Below the pieces are notes generated by a model that was not told the origin of the DNA, did no database searches, and was given only the letters and a program-made list of their open reading frames with translations. The position numbers were made by a program, and so were the translations under genes. Shown here in pieces: positions 7,980 to 17,593 of a stretch of DNA of 64,000 nucleotides. Source of the DNA: Planctomycetota bacterium. Its GTDB lineage: Bacteria > Planctomycetota > UBA11346. Each line of letters starts with the position of its first letter. Position 1 is the first letter of the stretch. The stretch covers positions 17,091-81,090 of the forward strand of contig JACDEI010000020.1 of NCBI GenBank assembly GCA_013816485.1, written 5' to 3'.

Positions 7980-10460
7980 ATGGGCATGGGCACGCGGATC
8001 GTCATTACTGGTCTGGTTATCGGCGGCTTCGTCGTCGTCGGGGGCCTCATCGGCGACGTCATGGGCCGTGCGTTCCAGCGCGCGTCGACGCCAATGCCGA
8101 CGCACATCCTGCCAAAGGAACAAGGCGCCGACGTGGAAGTTGCCCGGCGGGCTAAACTCGATCAGACCGTCTTCGCCAAAGAGATGGAAGCCCAACGCCA
8201 CGAAGGCTGGTTCTACCGTCACTGGGACCTAGCGCGGGCGAAGAAACATGCATTCGATTGGCTGGGCACCCTGTCGTTCAACCAGCTGCGCCTGGGCGCT
8301 CCGACCAGCAACGAAACTCACGACTGGGGCGTCACGCTGACCAAGTGGGCGGGCAAGCCAGAACACCCGACGCTTGATGCCGCCGGATGGAAGGCCGCGT
8401 TGGCGACGTGGCAGGCCGCCGGATTCCAAGTGGTGGAAAGTGAATGGCACCAACCGTTGTTCGATTACCTCCCTGACGGACAGGCGTACTCGCTCATCAA
8501 CTTCATCATCCACGCCATCAACACCACCGATCAGCGCCGCATCGTGATCAAAGGACAGCTCAAGGTGAGTTGGCGCGAGCCCGCCGTGAAAGAACCAACG
8601 CCCTCGGCCAGTGGCGAAAAACCATCGGCGGAATCCACCCTGCGCCCGCCACCCTTCGGCAATGGCCGCTCGGTCCAGCCCGAGGCCACTACGACCACCA
8701 AGCCCGCGTTCGTCTTCACGGATTCTCGACCACTTCCTGAGCCGGACGAGGTGACGGTCGTGGACCTGTCGGTGGTCGAGCGCACCGGCGAACCGGCATT
8801 CGTCGAGGTCACCAAGGCCGGCAGCAACGCGGTCGACATGACCGGCCCCTACGCCTTTCTGCACCCGACCCTGGTCTACGATCTCGATCGCGACGGTCTG
8901 CCAGAGATCGTCATTCCCTCGGACAACCAGATCTTCCGCAACCGTGGTGGCATGAAGTTCGATGCCGAACCGCTGTGCCCGGAAAAACTCGAGGTCGAGA
9001 CCGGCGTGCTCGGCGATTTCAATGGCGATGGTCTCGTCGATCTGCTGGTGGTCGATCGCCACCGCCTGAAACTGCTTGCTGGACTCCCTGGCGGGAAATT
9101 CTCGCCCTCGGCAGAAGTCGCCAACCTGCCGGCGATCGATGTCGGCCAATCGCTCACCGCCGCTGACATCGATGGCGATGGTGATCTCGATGCGCTGTTG
9201 TCGCAGTACCTCGAACCGTACCGCGACGGACAGTTCCCGACCCCCTACTACGACTCCAACGACGGCTACCCGCTCTACCTGCTGCAGAACGACGGCAAAG
9301 GCCGCTTCACCGACATCACCGTTGGCTCAGGTCTGGAGGCCAAACGCCACCGTCGTGTGTCCGTCGCGTCATTTGTCGATCTCAACGAGGACGGCTTGCC
9401 CGATCTGGTCCTGACCTGCGACTTCGCCGGCCACGATCTGTTCATGAACACTGGCAAAGGCGGCTTCAAGGACGTCACCAACGAGTGGATCGATGACCAC
9501 CACAACTTCGGCATGGGCCACACCTTTGCCGACTGGGATGGCGATGGCCACCTCGACATGTACCTCATCGGCATGAGTTCGACGACCGCACGGCGCCTGA
9601 CCGCGATGAAGGCCGGGCTCGATGATTTCCCTGAACACCAGACCAAACGCCCGCTGATGGGCTACGGCAACCGCATGTTCCTCGGGCAGGGCAAGGGCAA
9701 GCCGTTCAAGAAGGCGCCGTGGCAGGAACAGATCAACCGCACCGGTTGGTCGTGGGGCGGCGTGACGCCCGACGTCGATCTCGACGGCGATCCCGACCTC
9801 TACGTCACCAACGGCTTTGTCAGCGCCGAAAGCTGCCAGGACTACTGCACCAGCTTCTGGCGTCACGACATCTACACCGGCACCTCGACGCCTAATCCTG
9901 GGCTCAACCTGTTCTTCAAACGCGACACCGATTTCCGCAAGGTCTCGTGGAACGGGTTCGAACACAATGTGCTGTTCCTCAACGAAGTCGCTCCGGACGG
10001 CAGCCGGCGTTTCATCAACATCGCCCACCTGATGGGCATGGCCCACGAGTACGACGCGCGCGCGGTGGTCGCAGCCGATCTCGACAACGACGGCCTGCCC
10101 GACCTGGTGATCGAGGAGCGCAACAACCTCAGCGCGAAACGCTTCCTGCACGTCTACCGCAACCAATGGCCAACCAAGCACCATTGGGTCGGCCTGCGCC
10201 TGGAGGAATCCGCCGGCGGCGCGCCGTTGCCGACCGCGCAGATCACCGTCAGCGCGGGTGGCGTGAAACGCATGGGCGTGGTGGTGAACGGTGACTCGTT
10301 CTTGTGCCAACATCCTCCGGCCTACCACACCGGCCTGGGCGCGACTGAAAGCGTCGATTGGATCGAGGTGCGCTGGGGTGATGGACAGGTCACGCGGATC
10401 GACAAACCGGCGGTGGATCAGTGGCACCGCGTCAGTGCGCCGGCGTTCAAGCCACGTTGA
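7980..10460 (+). CDS. Membrane-anchored FG-GAP/VCBS repeat protein with ASPIC/UnbV C-terminus
   Basis: An 826-residue protein. A glycine-rich hydrophobic segment at about residues 5-27 (IVITGLVIGGFVVVGGLIG) is an anchor or uncleaved signal. From about residue 290 there are repeated calcium-binding FG-GAP/VCBS loops: DLDRDGLPE, DFNGDGLVD, DIDGDGDLD, DLNEDGLPD, DWDGDGHLD, DVDLDGDPD and DLDNDGLPD. These fold as a seven-bladed propeller. The C-terminal 100 residues (GLRLEESAG ... VDWIEVRWGDGQ) match the ASPIC/UnbV domain of CRTAC1-like proteins. It is extracytoplasmic, probably adhesion- or carbohydrate-binding. The N-terminal 200 residues are not recognised. It precedes the next secreted cytochrome protein, and the two may be co-expressed. 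Confidence 0.88.
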   Translation: MGMGTRIVITGLVIGGFVVVGGLIGDVMGRAFQRASTPMPTHILPKEQGADVEVARRAKLDQTVFAKEMEAQRHEGWFYRHWDLARAKKHAFDWLGTLSFNQLRLGAPTSNETHDWGVTLTKWAGKPEHPTLDAAGWKAALATWQAAGFQVVESEWHQPLFDYLPDGQAYSLINFIIHAINTTDQRRIVIKGQLKVSWREPAVKEPTPSASGEKPSAESTLRPPPFGNGRSVQPEATTTTKPAFVFTDSRPLPEPDEVTVVDLSVVERTGEPAFVEVTKAGSNAVDMTGPYAFLHPTLVYDLDRDGLPEIVIPSDNQIFRNRGGMKFDAEPLCPEKLEVETGVLGDFNGDGLVDLLVVDRHRLKLLAGLPGGKFSPSAEVANLPAIDVGQSLTAADIDGDGDLDALLSQYLEPYRDGQFPTPYYDSNDGYPLYLLQNDGKGRFTDITVGSGLEAKRHRRVSVASFVDLNEDGLPDLVLTCDFAGHDLFMNTGKGGFKDVTNEWIDDHHNFGMGHTFADWDGDGHLDMYLIGMSSTTARRLTAMKAGLDDFPEHQTKRPLMGYGNRMFLGQGKGKPFKKAPWQEQINRTGWSWGGVTPDVDLDGDPDLYVTNGFVSAESCQDYCTSFWRHDIYTGTSTPNPGLNLFFKRDTDFRKVSWNGFEHNVLFLNEVAPDGSRRFINIAHLMGMAHEYDARAVVAADLDNDGLPDLVIEERNNLSAKRFLHVYRNQWPTKHHWVGLRLEESAGGAPLPTAQITVSAGGVKRMGVVVNGDSFLCQHPPAYHTGLGATESVDWIEVRWGDGQVTRIDKPAVDQWHRVSAPAFKPR

Positions 10461-10559
10461 GCATCCCGCGTGTGCAAGACAGAGCGTCGGGTTCGGTCAA
10501 GAGCGCTGGCAGCGCTTCTACGCCTGCGGGGTATGGATAGGGCCGCCCAGGGATATGCC

Positions 10560-13500
10560 ATGCTCCGCTCACTCGTCCTCTGCTCTGCACTCTCAACCCT
10601 GATGGCTCAGGATGCGTGGGATGCGCTCGTCCGCGGCACTGACGCGCGCACACCGGAGGAAGAACGCGCCGGCTTCCACCTGCCGCCCGGCTTCGAAATC
10701 CAACTCGTCGCCAGTGAACCCGACATCGGCAAGCCGATGAACTTGGCCTTCGACGCCAAAGGTCGGCTGTGGGTTACCAGCACCGTCGAATATCCCTTCC
10801 CCGTCGCCGACGGCACCAAAGGCCGCGACTCGGTGAAGGTGCTCGCAGGCATCGGTGAAGACGGTCGCGCATCATCGATCACCACGTTCGTCGACGGCCT
10901 CAACATCCCCATCGGGCTCTACCCCTACAAAGATGGCGTGATCGCCTTCGACATCCCGACGATCAAGTTCCATCGCGACACCAACGGCGACGGCAAGGCG
11001 GACAGCAGCGAAAAGCTCTACGGCACCATCGGTCGCGACGACACCCATGGCATGACCAACGCCTTCCGTCGCGGGCCCGACGGCTGGCTCTATGCCTGCC
11101 ACGGTTTCAAAAACAAATCGACCATCACTGGCGCTGATGGCAGTAGCATCGCCATCAATTCCGGCAGCACCTACCGCATACGCGTCGATGGGCGTCGCGT
11201 GGAGCGTCATACTTACGGCCAGGTGAATCCCTTCGGCATGGCCTTTGACGACTGGGGCAACCTCTTCACCAGCGACTGCCACAGCAAGCCGATTTACCAG
11301 GTGCTGCGCGGCGCGTACTACCCGAGCTTCGGCGCGCCACACGACGGCCTCGGTTACGGCCCGGAGATGATGTCGCACATGCACGGTTCCACCGGACTGT
11401 GTGGCGTCGCGTGGTACGGCGCGGAATCCTTCCCCAGCGAGTTCCGCAACAACCTCTTCGTCTGCAACGTGGTGACTTCGAAGGTCAATCGCGACGCGCT
11501 GGAGTCCGTCGGCTCGACCCGCAACGCCAAGGAACTGGCGGACTTCATCACCTGTGATGATCCATGGTTCCGTCCGGTCGACCTCCAGGTCGGTCCCGAT
11601 GGCTCGCTCTACATCGCCGATTTCTACAACAAGATCATCGGCCACTACGAGGTCGACCTCAAACATCCGGGTCGCGACCGCAACCGCGGACGCATCTGGC
11701 GCGTGGTCTATACGGGCGATAACAAGAAACCGGCTCCGCTTCCTGACTTCACCGCGATGAACGAGGATCAGCTCATTGCGGCATTGGGTGACGCGAACCT
11801 GACGGTGCGCAACCTCGCCACCGATCAGCTGACCGACCGCGATTGGCGGGGCCCGATTTCTAAACTTACCGGAGTATTGAAGAGCTCCACCAACTCCCAC
11901 CAACGGTACCATGCGTACTGGGCGATCTACCGCCTGGGTGGTTTCGATGAGGGCGGCGAGATTAACGGGCTTCAGGATCCGCATCCGCTGCCACGCGTCG
12001 CCGCGCTGAGCATCCTCGCTGAGCGTCCATTCAAGGAAGGGCACAGCGGTTTCTTCATCACCGCGTTGCAGGACCCCGATGCGCTCGTTCGTCGCACCGC
12101 TGCCGACGCCATGGGGCGCAAGCCCCACGCGACCCAGGTGCAGCCGCTCATCGCCGCGCTGCGTGCCGCTGATCAGGCCGATACCCATCTGGTCTACAAG
12201 CTGCGCCAAGCGCTGCGCGATCAGGTGAAGGATGACCAGGTGCTTGCCGCCCTGCCGTCCTTCAACCTCTCAGTCGAAGACACCGCGCTCATCAGTGATC
12301 TCGCCACCGCGGTCGCGACCCCGGCCGCCGCCAAATTGGTGTTCGCCCGTCTGATCAGCGCACGGGAAGACGGCGATACCGTGCTGCGTCAAGCGCGCCA
12401 CATCGCGCGCAACCTGCCAGTGGAATCGTTGCCGGTGCTCTCCAGCGCTCTCAGTGCGCGCAGCGATCTCGACGCCGCTCGTCACGCCGCGCTGTTCGCG
12501 GCGGTGAAGGAGGCGTACCAGCAACGCGGCCTACCGCTCGACGACCACCTGCGTGCCTGGGGCGGCACGATCGCCGCGCAACAACTGGCCGAGGTGGATC
12601 CGACGCGTGCGATGTGGAGCGCCCGTGCCGTGCCGGGTGCCGCCGCATCCGCCGACCCGTGGGGCATCCAGGAGCGTCAGTGCGCGGACGGCAAGAAGGC
12701 CCCGTTCCTCTCCAGCCTGCCCAAGGGCGAACAACGCACCGGCATCCTGCGTTCACGCACCTTTGCTGCGCCAGCCAAGTTGTCGTTCTTCATTGCCGGC
12801 CACTGCGGTCGACCGGGCACCACTGACGCGATGCGCAACCACCTGTACCTGCGCGATGCCACCACCGGAGAGACGCTCAAAGAGATGACGCCGCCGCGCG
12901 AGGACACTGCCAAGCCGGTGGAGTGGGATCTTGCTGCGTTGAATGGCCGTCAGGTCGTGTTGGAACTGGTCGACGGCGATGACGCCGGTGGCTACGCGTG
13001 GTTCGCCGTCGGTCGTTTCGAGCCAGCGGTGGTGAACGTCGACCTGCCCCAAGCTGCGTGGCGCGCGGCGGCGGAACTAGCGCGCGATGCCCGTGCGGCC
13101 AGCGCGGCGCCGGCGCTGGCCCGTCTGCTTGCTGCTCCCTCCATCGATGACGATCTGCGGGTGATCGCCGCCGAAGGACTTGCCGCGATAGCTCAGGCCG
13201 AACACCAGCCCGCGATCCTCACGGTGCTCGCTGATCCACAATCATCCACCACGCTGCGTGGGCGACTGGCGGTCATCGCCGCACGCCATGCTTCGCCGGC
13301 GACCGACACCACGCTCGCGGACCTGCTGCGCACGTCCGCCTGGGAACTCCAGGTACCGGTAGCCGCCGCGCTGGCCGGCAATGCCCGCGGCGCGACGTTG
13401 CTGGTCGATCTGGTGACGCAGGGCAAAGCTCCCGCGCGCGTGTTGCTCGATCGTCAGGTGGCGGAACGGCTCACCGCCCAGTCGGCGTTGAGCGAACGGA

Positions 13501-14003
13501 TCGCTGCGCTGACGAAAAACCTACCGCCGGTGTCTGCCGAAAAGGACAAGCTCATCACCGATCGCGCCGCCGCCTTCCGCACTGCCAAGCTGCCGTCGGA
13601 CGCCGTCGCCCAGGGACAACAGGTCTTCACCGTATCGTGCAGCCTGTGCCATCGCATCGGTGGCAAGGGCGCGCTGGTCGGCCCGCAACTCGACGGCGTC
13701 GGCGTGCGTGGCGTGGAACGCCTGCTGGAGGACATCCTCGACCCCAACCGCAACGTCGACCACGCCTTCCGCCAGAGCGTGTTGACGCTCACGGATGGCC
13801 AGGTGGTGCTCGGCATGGTCCGGCGTGAAGAGGGCGAGACGCTGGTGATCGCCGACATGACCGGCAAGGAAACCCCAGTGGCGAAAAACCAGATCGCAAA
13901 CCGCACCGACTCCTCGACGTCACTCATGCCGGACATCTTTGCCCACACCGTGCCGCCGGAAAATCTCAATCTGTTGCTGGCGTACCTGTTGTCCCAACGC
14001 TGA
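10560..14003 (+). CDS. PVC-type propeller dehydrogenase / HEAT / cytochrome c protein
   Basis: The ATG at 10560 is chosen because it gives a signal peptide (MLRSLVLCSALSTLMAQ) and a mature protein beginning DAWDALVRG; the product is 1147 residues. The order is: a propeller membrane-bound dehydrogenase-like domain (FHLPPGFEIQLVASEP onward, about 30-400), HEAT repeats (about 410-640), a beta-sandwich ligand-binding segment (around 760-850), more HEAT repeats, and a PVC-type heme-binding domain with CSLCH at about 1027 and a terminal LMP...NLLLAYLLS helix. This is a secreted multidomain cytochrome typical of planctomycetes and verrucomicrobia, inferred to oxidise a sugar or alcohol and pass electrons to respiration. 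The C-terminal 120 residues resemble the small cytochrome at 37785. Confidence 0.9.
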   Translation: MLRSLVLCSALSTLMAQDAWDALVRGTDARTPEEERAGFHLPPGFEIQLVASEPDIGKPMNLAFDAKGRLWVTSTVEYPFPVADGTKGRDSVKVLAGIGEDGRASSITTFVDGLNIPIGLYPYKDGVIAFDIPTIKFHRDTNGDGKADSSEKLYGTIGRDDTHGMTNAFRRGPDGWLYACHGFKNKSTITGADGSSIAINSGSTYRIRVDGRRVERHTYGQVNPFGMAFDDWGNLFTSDCHSKPIYQVLRGAYYPSFGAPHDGLGYGPEMMSHMHGSTGLCGVAWYGAESFPSEFRNNLFVCNVVTSKVNRDALESVGSTRNAKELADFITCDDPWFRPVDLQVGPDGSLYIADFYNKIIGHYEVDLKHPGRDRNRGRIWRVVYTGDNKKPAPLPDFTAMNEDQLIAALGDANLTVRNLATDQLTDRDWRGPISKLTGVLKSSTNSHQRYHAYWAIYRLGGFDEGGEINGLQDPHPLPRVAALSILAERPFKEGHSGFFITALQDPDALVRRTAADAMGRKPHATQVQPLIAALRAADQADTHLVYKLRQALRDQVKDDQVLAALPSFNLSVEDTALISDLATAVATPAAAKLVFARLISAREDGDTVLRQARHIARNLPVESLPVLSSALSARSDLDAARHAALFAAVKEAYQQRGLPLDDHLRAWGGTIAAQQLAEVDPTRAMWSARAVPGAAASADPWGIQERQCADGKKAPFLSSLPKGEQRTGILRSRTFAAPAKLSFFIAGHCGRPGTTDAMRNHLYLRDATTGETLKEMTPPREDTAKPVEWDLAALNGRQVVLELVDGDDAGGYAWFAVGRFEPAVVNVDLPQAAWRAAAELARDARAASAAPALARLLAAPSIDDDLRVIAAEGLAAIAQAEHQPAILTVLADPQSSTTLRGRLAVIAARHASPATDTTLADLLRTSAWELQVPVAAALAGNARGATLLVDLVTQGKAPARVLLDRQVAERLTAQSALSERIAALTKNLPPVSAEKDKLITDRAAAFRTAKLPSDAVAQGQQVFTVSCSLCHRIGGKGALVGPQLDGVGVRGVERLLEDILDPNRNVDHAFRQSVLTLTDGQVVLGMVRREEGETLVIADMTGKETPVAKNQIANRTDSSTSLMPDIFAHTVPPENLNLLLAYLLSQR

Positions 14004-14132
14004 GCCCGTCTCAGAGGGATGGTGTGATGGCGTGGGGTGGACAGCACCGCTGGCTGATGGTGGACATCAACGGTGGCGAAGTACATGGTGGTGGCGACCT
14101 GTCCGCCGTCGCGACGGTCCAAGGAGCCGACC

Positions 14133-15032
14133 ATGCGCCACTACCGCCTGCTGCCCGCGTTGTTGCTGATGATCAGCGCGCTGATGTCCGCCGCCGAAGG
14201 CATGCCCGCTGGACTGCCCTACGAACGGGTGGAGTTGCGCGACGGACGCACACTCACTGGTCACTACGACGAGGCGCAGGGCATCCTGTGGCTCGATGGT
14301 GTCGGCAGTCCGCGTCTGCGCGTGGCGCCCGATGACATCGCCAAACGTTCTCCGGTCGTGGTCGCCGAGAAGGAAAAGGGAAAGGATAAGAAGGCACGCG
14401 CGTCAGCGGAGAATTCGGTCCCGCTGCCCACCACGCCACCATCGGCCGAATCACTCCAGCAGACCGTGGCCACGCTCGAACGCCAACTCGCCGACCTCGA
14501 CCGCAAGATGGCTGAGACCCGTGCAGCGTTGATCAAGATCAATGCGCACTTCCAGGAATGGCTCAAGGTCTATGCCAAGGCCAAGAAGGTCGCAGAGGCC
14601 GACCCCGGCACCGGCATCGGCTTTGAAAACAACGCGAGCTACAACCTGACCAAGATCCTCAGCGAGATCAAAGGCGTGCGCGATCAGCTCACCCGGCAGG
14701 AAGACGCCCTGGCGCGTCAGACCGAGCGCCGCCAGGAACTGCTCGCTAACCTGCGGGAGGCGAACCAGGCGCTGTCGCAGGCGAAGACCAACACGCCGAC
14801 GGTGACGGTCTACACCCTGCCGGCCGCTGCGCCGGCTGCTCCGCCGGCAAACGCCCAGATGGAACAACGCATCGCCGCGTTGGAGGCGGAATTGCGGACC
14901 ATGCGTGAAACCAACGAACGCCTGCTCAGATTGCTCGAAGCGCTCGCGCCACCCAAACCACAGCCGCCGCAACCGTCGGTCACCGAGCCGACCGCGGAAC
15001 CGGTGGATGGATTGGTCGCTGTGCTCCCTTGA
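14133..15032 (+). CDS. Secreted coiled-coil protein, unknown function
   Basis: Start ATG 14133 has AAGGAG seven bases upstream and a clear signal peptide (MRHYRLLPALLLMISALMSAAEG). Of the 299 residues, the first 60 mature residues form a small beta-rich segment (VELRDGRTLTGHYDEAQGILWLDG) like those that begin many planctomycete surface proteins. The rest is mostly coiled coil (about 100-160 and 185-230), then an Ala/Pro linker, a second short coiled coil (MEQRIAALEAELRTMRETNE) and a Pro-rich tail. It is probably periplasmic or envelope-associated. No enzymatic motif is seen. Confidence 0.7.
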   Translation: MRHYRLLPALLLMISALMSAAEGMPAGLPYERVELRDGRTLTGHYDEAQGILWLDGVGSPRLRVAPDDIAKRSPVVVAEKEKGKDKKARASAENSVPLPTTPPSAESLQQTVATLERQLADLDRKMAETRAALIKINAHFQEWLKVYAKAKKVAEADPGTGIGFENNASYNLTKILSEIKGVRDQLTRQEDALARQTERRQELLANLREANQALSQAKTNTPTVTVYTLPAAAPAAPPANAQMEQRIAALEAELRTMRETNERLLRLLEALAPPKPQPPQPSVTEPTAEPVDGLVAVLP

Positions 15033-15064
15033 CCCGCAGGCCGCCGCTGGCGGATGGGGCGGGT
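15032..15064 (+). terminator. Hairpin between the coiled-coil gene and menD
   Basis: Nested stem: ACCCGC with GCGGGT outside and CCGCC with GGCGG inside. It begins at the last base of the upstream stop codon, 20 bases before the menD GTG. No T tract follows, so it could be an attenuator rather than a terminator. Confidence 0.4.
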
Positions 15065-15083
15065 GCCATAAGACTCCCCACCC

Positions 15084-16802
15084 GTGCCTGATCCCAATCT
15101 CAATGCCCTGTGGTGCCGCGCGATCGCGGAGGAACTCAAACGCGCCGGCGTGAAACATGCCGTGCTCTGTCCTGGGAGCCGCAACAGTCCGCTGTTGCTG
15201 GCGCTGCACACGCAATTCGGCGAGGCCTGCCTCAGCCACATCGATGAACGCAGCGCCGGCTTCATCGCTCTGGGCCTGGCGCGGGCCAGCGATGAACGGG
15301 TGGCGGTGTGCGTGACCTCGGGTAGTGCGCTCGCGAACCTGCTGCCGGCGGTGGTGGAAGCGGATGCGGCTGAACTGCCGCTGGTGATTATCAGCGCCGA
15401 TCGCCCGTGGGAGCTGAGCGATTGCGGCGCGCCACAGGCGATGGAGCAGCGCGGCATCTTCGCTGAGTTCATGCGCACCTCGTTGTCGCTCGGCGAGCCG
15501 AGCGCAACCGCCGTGACGCTGCGGGCGCTGCGTTCCCAGGTCAGCCGCCTTGGACAACATGACGACGGTCCCGTACACCTGAACGTGCCGCTACGCGATC
15601 CGCTGCCGCCGTTGCCGGATCCGGCCTGGGTGTCACCGGACCTGCCAAGCGACGTGCTGCATGGACGCCGTGATGGCGAGGCCTTCACCGTGGTGCATCA
15701 GCCCTGGACGCACCGCGAACCGATCCTTGATGCGGCGTGGATCCGCCCAGGACTCAAAGGGGTGATCGTCGCGGGGTGCCGCGGCGGCAGCGAACTCGGG
15801 GTGTCGCCGGCCATTGCACGTTTGGCGGAGCGTAGCGGTTTTCCGCTGATCGCCGATGCGCCGAGCGCGCTGCGTCAGCCCGGCACGGCGAATCTGGTAT
15901 GCACCGCCGATGCCTTGATGAATGGACCGCTCGCACATGAACGTGCGGACCTCATCATCCAGATCGGTCCCGCACCATTGGCGCGCTCGCTCTACGAATG
16001 GCTCGGGCGGCACGATTGTCCGTGGATCATCTGCGAGGAAGGCCGCAATCTCGACTTCCTCGCCCATGCCTGGATCGCCGTACGTGGCCGCACCGACGCG
16101 CACCTCGACGACCTCGCCGACCGCTGCGCTCCCGGCGATGCGGCGTGGTGCGCACGCTGGCGGGCTGCCGAAAGCGCCGCGCGCCGGCGGCTGAGCGAGG
16201 TCATCGCCGTCGAACCGTGGGGCGAGGTGCTCGCCGCCCACCGCGCGGTGAATCATCCCGGATTCGCTTTCGTCCACCTCGCGTCGAGCATGGCGGTACG
16301 CCACGGCAACCTCCACCTGCTGCCAGCCGCCGAACGGCGACCGGTGTTCAGCAATCGCGGCGTGAACGGCATCGATGGCACCATCGGGACGTTCCTCGGC
16401 GAACTGGAGGCGCTGCGCGCACCAGGTTTGTTGCTGATCGGCGATCTCGCCTGCCTGCACGATCTGCCGGCCCTCGCCCTGTCACCGCAGCCGTGGCGAC
16501 GTGGTGCGCTCGTGGTGATGAACAATGACGGCGGCGGGATCTTCGACTTCCTCGCGGTGGCGCGCATGCCGCAGTACCGCGAACTGGTACGCACCCCGCA
16601 CGGCCACGACTTCGCCGGCATCGCCGCCCAGTTCGGCCTCGCCTACACCGCGGTGCACGATGACGCCGGCCTGCGCGCGGCCCTCGATGTCGCGGCGCAG
16701 AGCTGGCAGCTGCACCTGATCGAGTGCCGCGTCATCGGTGGCGATGTGGTCGGACGGCACCGGGCGTTGATCCAGGCGTTGGCCGACGCAACGCCGGCCT
16801 GA
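15084..16802 (+). CDS. menD: 2-succinyl-5-enolpyruvyl-6-hydroxy-3-cyclohexene-1-carboxylate synthase (MenD)
   Basis: 572 residues from GTG 15084, a normal MenD length. It catalyses the thiamine-diphosphate- and metal-dependent decarboxylation and addition of 2-oxoglutarate to isochorismate in menaquinone synthesis. Visible motifs: the N-terminal PGSRNSPLLLAL segment, HIDERSAGFIALGLA carrying the ThDP-activating Glu, VTSGSALANLLPAV, and the C-terminal ThDP/metal motif GDLACLHD ... NNDGGGIFDFL. No other men gene is in the window, so the pathway is scattered. Menaquinone fits the respiratory genes nearby. Cytoplasmic. Confidence 0.95.
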   Translation: MPDPNLNALWCRAIAEELKRAGVKHAVLCPGSRNSPLLLALHTQFGEACLSHIDERSAGFIALGLARASDERVAVCVTSGSALANLLPAVVEADAAELPLVIISADRPWELSDCGAPQAMEQRGIFAEFMRTSLSLGEPSATAVTLRALRSQVSRLGQHDDGPVHLNVPLRDPLPPLPDPAWVSPDLPSDVLHGRRDGEAFTVVHQPWTHREPILDAAWIRPGLKGVIVAGCRGGSELGVSPAIARLAERSGFPLIADAPSALRQPGTANLVCTADALMNGPLAHERADLIIQIGPAPLARSLYEWLGRHDCPWIICEEGRNLDFLAHAWIAVRGRTDAHLDDLADRCAPGDAAWCARWRAAESAARRRLSEVIAVEPWGEVLAAHRAVNHPGFAFVHLASSMAVRHGNLHLLPAAERRPVFSNRGVNGIDGTIGTFLGELEALRAPGLLLIGDLACLHDLPALALSPQPWRRGALVVMNNDGGGIFDFLAVARMPQYRELVRTPHGHDFAGIAAQFGLAYTAVHDDAGLRAALDVAAQSWQLHLIECRVIGGDVVGRHRALIQALADATPA

Positions 16803-16873
16803 GCCGGTCGGTACTACCTGCGACGAGGCGTGGGCGCTGGCATTCGCCGGGCCGCCCCCCTACAAGGATACCC

Positions 16874-17476
16874 ATGTCCAGACGTGGTTTCACCCTGACC
16901 GAACTGCTGGTGGCGACCATCGTCTTCCTCATCGGTTTCGTCTCGGTGTTCGCCTTGTTCCTGGGTGGCATGCGCATGCGCAAGCTGGCCGAGGACACCA
17001 CCCGCTCGTCGTTGGCCGCCTCCTGCCTGATCGATGAGATCCGCATCGATGCCGGCGAGGGCGGCATCCCCATGCCGCCGAAAGCTTACGTCGGCGATGG
17101 CTTCGCCCGCTCGAGCGAACAGGACGGCGATGTCAGCGGCAGCGGCATGGACACCGAGCTGTTCGCCTACCGACCCATTCCAGGGACCTGGTACCGCGTG
17201 ATGAAGTGCACCGATCTGGAAGACATCCCCGAGAACGCCCAGACCACGGTGCTCAAACTCGACCTGCTGGTGGTGCCGTTCGGCACGACGGACGAGACCC
17301 TGACCTTCCGCGATCTCGACCGCCGCCTGGATCTACTCAGCGACCTGACCCGACCAGACCGCGAAGCCGCCTCACCGGACCAGATTGCCGCCCGTCTGGT
17401 GCAACGCGGCATCGGCTTCCGCTTCGTCGCCGTGGTCACCCGGCGCCCGAGCTGGATGCCCGCCAGAGGACCGTAG
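16874..17476 (+). CDS. Type IV prepilin-like (pseudopilin) protein
   Basis: ATG 16874 follows an AAGGA ribosome-binding site. The protein (200 residues) starts MSRRGFTLTELLVA, a textbook class III signal: short basic leader, Gly-Phe cleavage site, and Glu at position +5 of the mature pilin, then a hydrophobic helix (TIVFLIGFVSVFALFLGGM). The rest is a globular domain with no recognised motif. It should be processed by a prepilin peptidase (not in the window) and join a type IV pilus or type II secretion pseudopilus. The frame extends upstream into menD, but the leader fixes the start. Confidence 0.8.
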   Translation: MSRRGFTLTELLVATIVFLIGFVSVFALFLGGMRMRKLAEDTTRSSLAASCLIDEIRIDAGEGGIPMPPKAYVGDGFARSSEQDGDVSGSGMDTELFAYRPIPGTWYRVMKCTDLEDIPENAQTTVLKLDLLVVPFGTTDETLTFRDLDRRLDLLSDLTRPDREAASPDQIAARLVQRGIGFRFVAVVTRRPSWMPARGP

Positions 17477-17593
17477 CCGCTGGGTTGTCCGCACGCTGGC
17501 TTTCCTGCACGCTGGGTTTCCCGCATCAGTTGCCCAGGTGATGGTGCCGCAACTTCGCCCTGCCAATGGCGGGCAGCGATCTAGCATGCCGCC

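Noticed and set aside
9369..10427. 352-codon minus-strand frame
   Set aside because: Antisense to the FG-GAP/ASPIC gene, His/Val-rich shadow with no family signal.
10872..12209. 445-codon minus-strand frame
   Set aside because: Antisense to the 1147-residue propeller/cytochrome gene.
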